From Paracoccus acridae (GTDB taxonomy: Bacteria > Pseudomonadota > Alphaproteobacteria > Rhodobacterales > Rhodobacteraceae), in contig NZ_BMIV01000012.1 in assembly GCF_014642735.1 (NCBI RefSeq), positions 1-64,000 of the forward strand: a DNA stretch of 64,000 bases. Direction: 5' to 3'. The position numbers and the translations under genes are program-made. Positions 60,500 through 64,000 of this stretch are shown here, piece after piece (positions within the stretch are counted from its first letter, which is position 1; every line of letters begins with the position of its first letter). Below the pieces are notes generated by a model. That model was not told the DNA's origin, did not search any database, and worked only from the letters and a program-made list of their open reading frames with translations.

Positions 60500-60865
60500 T
60501 CAGGCGCTTTCGGTCAGGGTGGGGTTGCAGCCGCAGGCACAGGTCAGCGCCTCGACAGCAGGGGCACAGATCTCGGGATGGCCCTGACAGCAATCCTTCA
60601 AGAGAAAGCCGACCAGACCGGCCAAGGCGGAATAGACAGCGCTGTAGATGATGTAGCGCCCGTCGCGACGGGACTGGATCAGCCCGGCATGTTCGAGATG
60701 GGTCAGGTGAAAGGACAGGCGAGAGGTCGTCGCGCCGCCGAGCGCTTCGCCGATTGCCCCTGCGGCCATGCCGTCCGGCCCCGCCTCAACCAGCAGCCGC
60801 ACCACGCGCAGCCGCGTTTCCTGGGACATGGCCGCAAAGGCGGCCAGAGCTTGAGTCTCGTTCAT
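60500..60865 (-). CDS. arsR: ArsR repressor with C-terminal cysteines
   Basis: 121 residues. Winged HTH with ALGGATTSRLSFHLTHLEHA. The canonical ELCVCDL site in the recognition helix is absent; instead C92, C93, C100, C109, C111 and C113 crowd the C-terminus (LKDCCQGHPEIC, LTCACGC). C92/C93/C100 resemble the arsenite site of the Acidithiobacillus-type ArsR. First gene of the arsenic operon; it represses its own promoter. Confidence 0.9.
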   Translation of the reverse strand: MNETQALAAFAAMSQETRLRVVRLLVEAGPDGMAAGAIGEALGGATTSRLSFHLTHLEHAGLIQSRRDGRYIIYSAVYSALAGLVGFLLKDCCQGHPEICAPAVEALTCACGCNPTLTESA

Positions 60866-60877
60866 CGAATCAACTCC

Positions 60878-60904
60878 TCAATGAATGATGAGATATTGAT
60901 CAAC
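60878..60904. promoter_or_regulatory. Candidate ArsR operator
   Basis: TCAAT (60878-60882), 12 bases, ATTGA (60895-60899) form an inverted repeat, extended by TTGATCAA at 60897-60904. It lies 13-39 bases upstream of arsR between the likely -10 region and start codon, as expected for autorepression. On the minus strand TTGACC just beyond it is a candidate -35. Confidence 0.5.
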
Positions 60905-61012
60905 TTTGGTCAAGGAGTTTCAGGATAGTTCGGTAATGCGGCAACGCAGCTAACGGCAGCTTTGTCCGCGTCGCTGCCGTCCTGCGCCAAGGTGGCGGCG
61001 TCGTGGAGAGCC

Positions 61013-61795
61013 TTAAGCGGCCATTGCCTTTGTGACGTTTAGCGCCAGCTGGTCGGCCAACCGCCGCGCTGCATCCCAACGCCCACGCCAATCATCAGCA
61101 ACTTCGCCGAGGTAAGCCCGCCGCGCATGTGCCAGCGTCAGGGCATTGTCTTTGGTGAGTCTCGGGATTGCCCACAGCGCCGCTTCATCCTTGCTCACGA
61201 ACGCGCCGCTGCTGGCGGTGCGCCACATCCTCGCAAGTGTCAGTAGGACATTCCGAGTGTCGTCCTGCAAACCATTCAGCAAGGATGGGAGCAGCTCGCG
61301 CATGGCGGCCCGGACAGCTGTTTCAGAAACTTCTGGCAAGAAAATATTCTTGTCAGGTCCGAACAGGGTTCGGGCCTCCTGTCGAGCCTGAGCAAGAACC
61401 AGTGTAAATTCCGGGTCCTCTGTTGGCATTGGCATCTCGCCTGCCTCAAAGGCGGCCCGCAACCACTCGCCATAGACGAACTCGGCCCGTGCGGGGAACT
61501 GGTGGCCGGCAAGATCATGCCGTGTAAAAACCACCAATTCCAAACAGCGCGGTGCACCAGGCACTGGCGGGTGGCAGCCGGAAAGCCGGAGCAGCGACGA
61601 AAGAAGTGCGGCTCGCTCGTTGCCGACAAGGCCGCGATCCACAACAGCCAGCAGATCGATATCACTCTGGGGCCGCAGCCCACCCGAAACCGCCGATCCG
61701 TGCAGATAGACCGCAAGAAGGCTGTCCCCGAGTATGTTGCGCAGGTCTGCCAACACCGCTGATACCTGTTCGATGTTTTCCGGCAGAGACTGCAT
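61013..61795 (-). CDS. AadA-like aminoglycoside 3''-nucleotidyltransferase
   Basis: 260 residues. Nucleotidyltransferase motif GSAVSGG (33-39) followed by two metal Asp residues (SDIDLLAVV, D45 and D47), then GAPRCLELVVFTRHDLAGHQ, EFVYGEWLRAAFEAGEM, LTLARMWRTASSGAFVSKDE and ARRAYLGEVADDWRGRWDAA, all typical of ANT(3'')-I. Such enzymes adenylylate streptomycin and spectinomycin. Whether this copy confers resistance is not shown. No integron attC site was seen beside it. Confidence 0.8.
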   Translation of the reverse strand: MQSLPENIEQVSAVLADLRNILGDSLLAVYLHGSAVSGGLRPQSDIDLLAVVDRGLVGNERAALLSSLLRLSGCHPPVPGAPRCLELVVFTRHDLAGHQFPARAEFVYGEWLRAAFEAGEMPMPTEDPEFTLVLAQARQEARTLFGPDKNIFLPEVSETAVRAAMRELLPSLLNGLQDDTRNVLLTLARMWRTASSGAFVSKDEAALWAIPRLTKDNALTLAHARRAYLGEVADDWRGRWDAARRLADQLALNVTKAMAA

Positions 61796-61921
61796 CTCAC
61801 CTCGCTTTCGGCAGGACGTCTATCATGTGACCGGCCGCATCGTCCGCGAAGCTGCGTTTCAGGGCGTAGGCTGCATCAACGCAGAGAGCTCAATGCGGAC
61901 GCTGGAATTTTTTCCGGTGCA

Positions 61922-61948
61922 TGTCACACCGGCCTTTCCCAGTTCGTC
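61922..61948 (+). promoter_or_regulatory. ECF41 target promoter
   Basis: TGTCACA (61922-61928), exactly 16 bases, CGTC (61945-61948). This is the promoter described for ECF41 sigma factors, and it lies 32 bases upstream of the operon that encodes an ECF41 protein. Confidence 0.75.
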
Positions 61949-61979
61949 ATATGGGTGTCAGCTTCAAAAGGAGATAGCG

Positions 61980-62453
61980 ATGACACCCCGCATGACTGAT
62001 CACTTCAAACGCATTGGCGGTGCCTTTCAGGGGCTGGTGACCTTCGAGACCGAGTTGCTGAAGGGGCCGCTGGAGCATTCCTTGCTGCACCTGGTTAAGT
62101 TGCGGGCCAGCCAGATCAATGGTTGTGCCTTCTGCATCCAGATCCATGCCGCAGATGCCCTGAAGAATGGCGAAACCCATCTCCGTCTTCACATGGTTGC
62201 GGGCTGGCATGACAGCACGCTCTTCACGCCGCGCGAGCGCGCCGCACTGGCCTGGACCGAGGCGCTGACGCTTGTGGCCGAGACCCATGCCCCGGATGAT
62301 GTCTGGGAGGAAGTCTCTACCGTCTTCGATAAGGATGAGGTAGCTTTCCTGACCTTCGCCATCGGTGCGATCAATTTGTGGAACCGGACCCAGATTGCTT
62401 TTCGGGCGATGCACAGCCTTGAGCTACCTGTCGAGCGGGCTCATGCTGCCTGA
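61980..62453 (+). CDS. AhpD-like carboxymuconolactone decarboxylase family protein (ECF41 partner)
   Basis: 157 residues. CAFCIQIHAADALKNGETHL (CxxC...H) is the AhpD-like active site; LVKLRASQINGCAFCIQIHA precedes it, and DEVAFLTFAIGAINLWNRTQ follows. ECF41 sigma genes are known to neighbour carboxymuconolactone decarboxylase, oxidoreductase or epimerase genes, and this is that partner. ATG 61980 follows AAGGAG. Its end overlaps the sigma gene start by 11 bases. Confidence 0.85.
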   Translation: MTPRMTDHFKRIGGAFQGLVTFETELLKGPLEHSLLHLVKLRASQINGCAFCIQIHAADALKNGETHLRLHMVAGWHDSTLFTPRERAALAWTEALTLVAETHAPDDVWEEVSTVFDKDEVAFLTFAIGAINLWNRTQIAFRAMHSLELPVERAHAA

Positions 62454-63303
62454 TGGAGTAACGGAAATCTTCGAGATGCAGCGGCGCCTGTTGCTGCGTC
62501 TTGCCTATCGGATGCTTGGCTCTCACGCAGAAGCTGAGGACACGGTGCAAGAGGCTTGGGTGCGCTGGCAGGGCATTGAGCACTCATCCATCAGGGAGCC
62601 TGCCGCATGGCTGAGGCGGGTCGTCACACGTCTTTGCCTCGACCATATGAAATCAGCGCGCAGCCGTCGCGAGATCTATCCTGGTCCCTGGTTGCCCGAG
62701 CCCCTCATGGAGGAGGAGAGCGATGACCTGCGCCCGGACAATCTCACACTCACGTTGATGATGGCCCTCGAGCGTCTGTCACCGCTGGAACGGGCAGCCT
62801 TCCTCTTGCATGACGTCTTTGGCCAGTCACTTGATGAAGTCGCCGAGGCGATCGACCGCTCTCCCGCAGCAGCACGGCAACTGGCGGTCCGCGCACGGGC
62901 GCATGTTCATGTCGATCGCCCGCGCTACGCGGTGCCGCGCGAGGCCGGCGAAAAGTTGGCCCGGGCTTTCTTCGACGCCTGCAAGACCGGGGATGCCACT
63001 GCTCTCTCCAGCCTACTGGCGGAAGGCGCGACGCTGCACTCCGATGGCGGGGGCAACATCTACAATGTGCTGAACATCATAGAGGGGGCTGCAAAGCTGA
63101 TGCGGATGTTTCAAAGCCTGTCGCGCAAGAGGGGAGATAAAATGGAATATCTGCACTTCGCCATGATCGATGGCCTGCCGGGATTCGTCTGGCGCATCGG
63201 AGGCGAACTTCAAACTACTGCTCTGGACGTGGCCGCCGGGCAGATTACCAGTATCTACGTTACCCGGAATCCTGAAAAGCTGACCAGGGTGAGGTTGAAC
63301 TAG
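62443..63303 (+). CDS. ECF41-type sigma factor with SnoaL-like C-terminal domain
   Basis: 286 residues. Region 2 (EMQRRLLLRLAYRMLGSHAE, AEDTVQEAWVRWQG) and region 4 (LSPLERAAFLLHDVFGQSLD, RSPAAARQLAVRARAHVHVD). Linker motif WLPEP at 83-87 and extension motifs DGGGN (201-205, usually DGGGK) and NPEKL (276-280, usually NPDKL) identify ECF41. The C-terminal SnoaL-like domain controls sigma activity instead of an anti-sigma factor. ATG 62443 is chosen by overlap with the previous stop. Confidence 0.9.
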   Translation: MLPDGVTEIFEMQRRLLLRLAYRMLGSHAEAEDTVQEAWVRWQGIEHSSIREPAAWLRRVVTRLCLDHMKSARSRREIYPGPWLPEPLMEEESDDLRPDNLTLTLMMALERLSPLERAAFLLHDVFGQSLDEVAEAIDRSPAAARQLAVRARAHVHVDRPRYAVPREAGEKLARAFFDACKTGDATALSSLLAEGATLHSDGGGNIYNVLNIIEGAAKLMRMFQSLSRKRGDKMEYLHFAMIDGLPGFVWRIGGELQTTALDVAAGQITSIYVTRNPEKLTRVRLN

Positions 63304-63371
63304 CGAACGGCAGCTAGGTCCGCAAAGCCGCCACTGGCACATCAGAAGTGATTGACAGACATTCCCCCCAT

Positions 63372-63402
63372 AGAGAAGGCCCGCGTCCTGCGGGCCTTCT
63401 CT
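63372..63402. terminator. Bidirectional intrinsic terminator
   Basis: A perfect 13-bp stem AGAGAAGGCCCGC / GCGGGCCTTCTCT with a 5-base loop lies between the ECF41 and CsbD genes, which converge. It can end both. Confidence 0.8.
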
Positions 63403-63420
63403 CAAACGAATGTGGCGCGA

Positions 63421-63603
63421 TCAGATTTCGTCACCTAGTTTGCCCTTAATGGTGCCAGAAACATCCTGGGCAGTGCCCTTGGCTTTCTGGGCTTCGCCTT
63501 CCGCTTCAAGGCGAGGATTGTTCGTAGCTTCGCCAATACCGTCCTTGATGCTGCCCGCGATCTTGTTGCCTGCAGCTTTCGCCTTGTCGGTCAGTTCACC
63601 CAT
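63421..63603 (-). CDS. CsbD-family stress protein
   Basis: 60 residues, highly charged: MGELTDKAKAAGNKIAGSIK, DGIGEATNNPRLEAEGEAQK, AKGTAQDVSGTIKGKLGDEI. The helical NKIAGSIKDGIGEATNNPRL pattern is CsbD, a general stress protein of unknown role. ATG 63603 follows AAAGGACC. A near-consensus EcfG promoter is upstream. Confidence 0.9.
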   Translation of the reverse strand: MGELTDKAKAAGNKIAGSIKDGIGEATNNPRLEAEGEAQKAKGTAQDVSGTIKGKLGDEI

Positions 63604-63635
63604 AGGGAGGTCCTTTCTTTTGACGTTCGAAAATT

Positions 63636-63660
63636 AACGCTTCCGCACAGGAGCAGTTTC
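63636..63660 (-). promoter_or_regulatory. EcfG-like promoter for csbD
   Basis: On the minus strand, GAAAC (63660-63656), 16 bases, CGTT (63639-63636): one mismatch from the consensus, 33 bases upstream of the start codon. Confidence 0.5.
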
Positions 63661-63693
63661 GTCACGTGCCCGTCATCTCGCTGTATCAGCTTG

Positions 63694-64000
63694 GTGTTTC
63701 GCAAGCTGAGCGCCGCCCGGGACGAGACCTCCTTCCAGAAGCTCGAAGCCACGGCCGGCACCTGGCTGCCTCTGGTGCGCCGGCACCGGTCCGGAATGGC
63801 CTGGGACGACCTGACCCGGCTTCTGGGCACGCGCTCGGGCCAATCCTGGATGGTCGAGCGGCTGAAGCGCGCTGCCATGTCCGCAACGGGCTTTTGCCAA
63901 TCACCGTGCTGGACCGCGCTCCGCGCCGCACGGCGGATGACCGGCTGCTGGCCATCATCGCCGGGATGCGCCATGCCGATCCCGACCGGACGCTGGCGGG
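63694..64000 (+). pseudogene. Frameshifted recombinase-like fragment (runs off the window)
   Basis: From GTG 63694 the frame reads FRKLSAARDETSFQKLEATA, GTWLPLVRRHRSGMAWDDL, TRLLGTRSGQSWMVERLKRA; then a small deletion near 63880 shifts to LLPITVLDRAPRRTADDRLL, AIIAGMRHADPDRTLA, which remains open to the window end. The pattern reminds me of C-terminal parts of serine-recombinase-associated proteins on plasmids, without certainty. Confidence 0.4.

Noticed and set aside
1..64000. CRISPR arrays, tRNA or rRNA genes
   Set aside because: No regularly spaced repeats and no cloverleaf or rRNA-like blocks were seen.

Overview
The window looks like an accessory part of an alphaproteobacterial genome, most likely a Rhodobacterales member (Paracoccus/Rhodobacter type), on a plasmid, chromid or island. 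Evidence: high GC, a VPLPA-CTERM protein, plasmid partition-gene remnants, DddQ-like and TRAP genes, promoters of the alphaproteobacterial general-stress (EcfG) type, and several insertion-sequence and recombinase scraps. No rRNA, tRNA or CRISPR array was seen. All calls come from reading the sequence; no database search was run.

Layout. 1-0.9 kb: tail of an IS3-type transposase and a frameshifted, truncated IS481-type transposase. 1.2-1.8 kb: a secreted VPLPA-CTERM protein. 2.1-5.3 kb: plasmid-backbone debris (C-terminal part of a ParB-like protein) with small genes of unknown function. 5.8-10.6 kb: an exopolysaccharide locus, with an outer-membrane barrel and a dCache-HAMP protein convergent with a BgsA-like beta-glucan synthase and its HlyD-type partner, followed by an IS3 remnant. 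11.3-16 kb: a tripartite TRAP transporter (dctPQM) followed by a DddQ-like cupin, divergent from a LysR regulator with a perfect palindrome at its start. 16.3-34.6 kb: a stress island with NAD synthetase, a CPA1 antiporter, a SWFGD/BON protein, a coupled glycosyltransferase / acyl-CoA dehydrogenase / PIG-L deacetylase / methyltransferase cluster, treZ, a GH13 glucosidase, large catalase, GH15 enzyme and SDR. Several of these carry GGAAC-N16-CGTT-type promoters.

34.8-41.6 kb: membrane and periplasmic proteins (PRC-barrel, PpiC/SurA-like, six-EF-hand) around an OmpR-type two-component system, with the same long DNA site copied upstream of two target genes. 42-44.8 kb: Fnr-like regulator, small Hmp-linked protein, flavohaemoglobin and NsrR (nitric oxide defence). 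45-56.4 kb: metB-like enzyme, a lone cytochrome oxidase subunit I, AhpD-like protein, folate cyclo-ligase, DUF488 protein, a broken Rrf2 regulator, a nitronate-monooxygenase-like enzyme, a coupled periplasmic protein / cupredoxin / ECF sigma operon, and a class V aminotransferase divergent from an Lrp regulator. 57-60.9 kb: an arsenic operon (arsR-arsC-acr3-arsH-MFS). 61-63.6 kb: an AadA-like nucleotidyltransferase, an ECF41 sigma factor with its AhpD-like partner and a matching promoter, and a CsbD protein. The window ends in a broken recombinase-like fragment.

Most of the content serves survival: osmoprotection, peroxide, NO and arsenic defence, envelope stress and surface polysaccharide. 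The most interesting leads are the shared stress promoters, the uncharacterised coupled glycosyltransferase cluster, the duplicated two-component operator, the DddQ-TRAP locus and the ECF41 autoregulatory unit.
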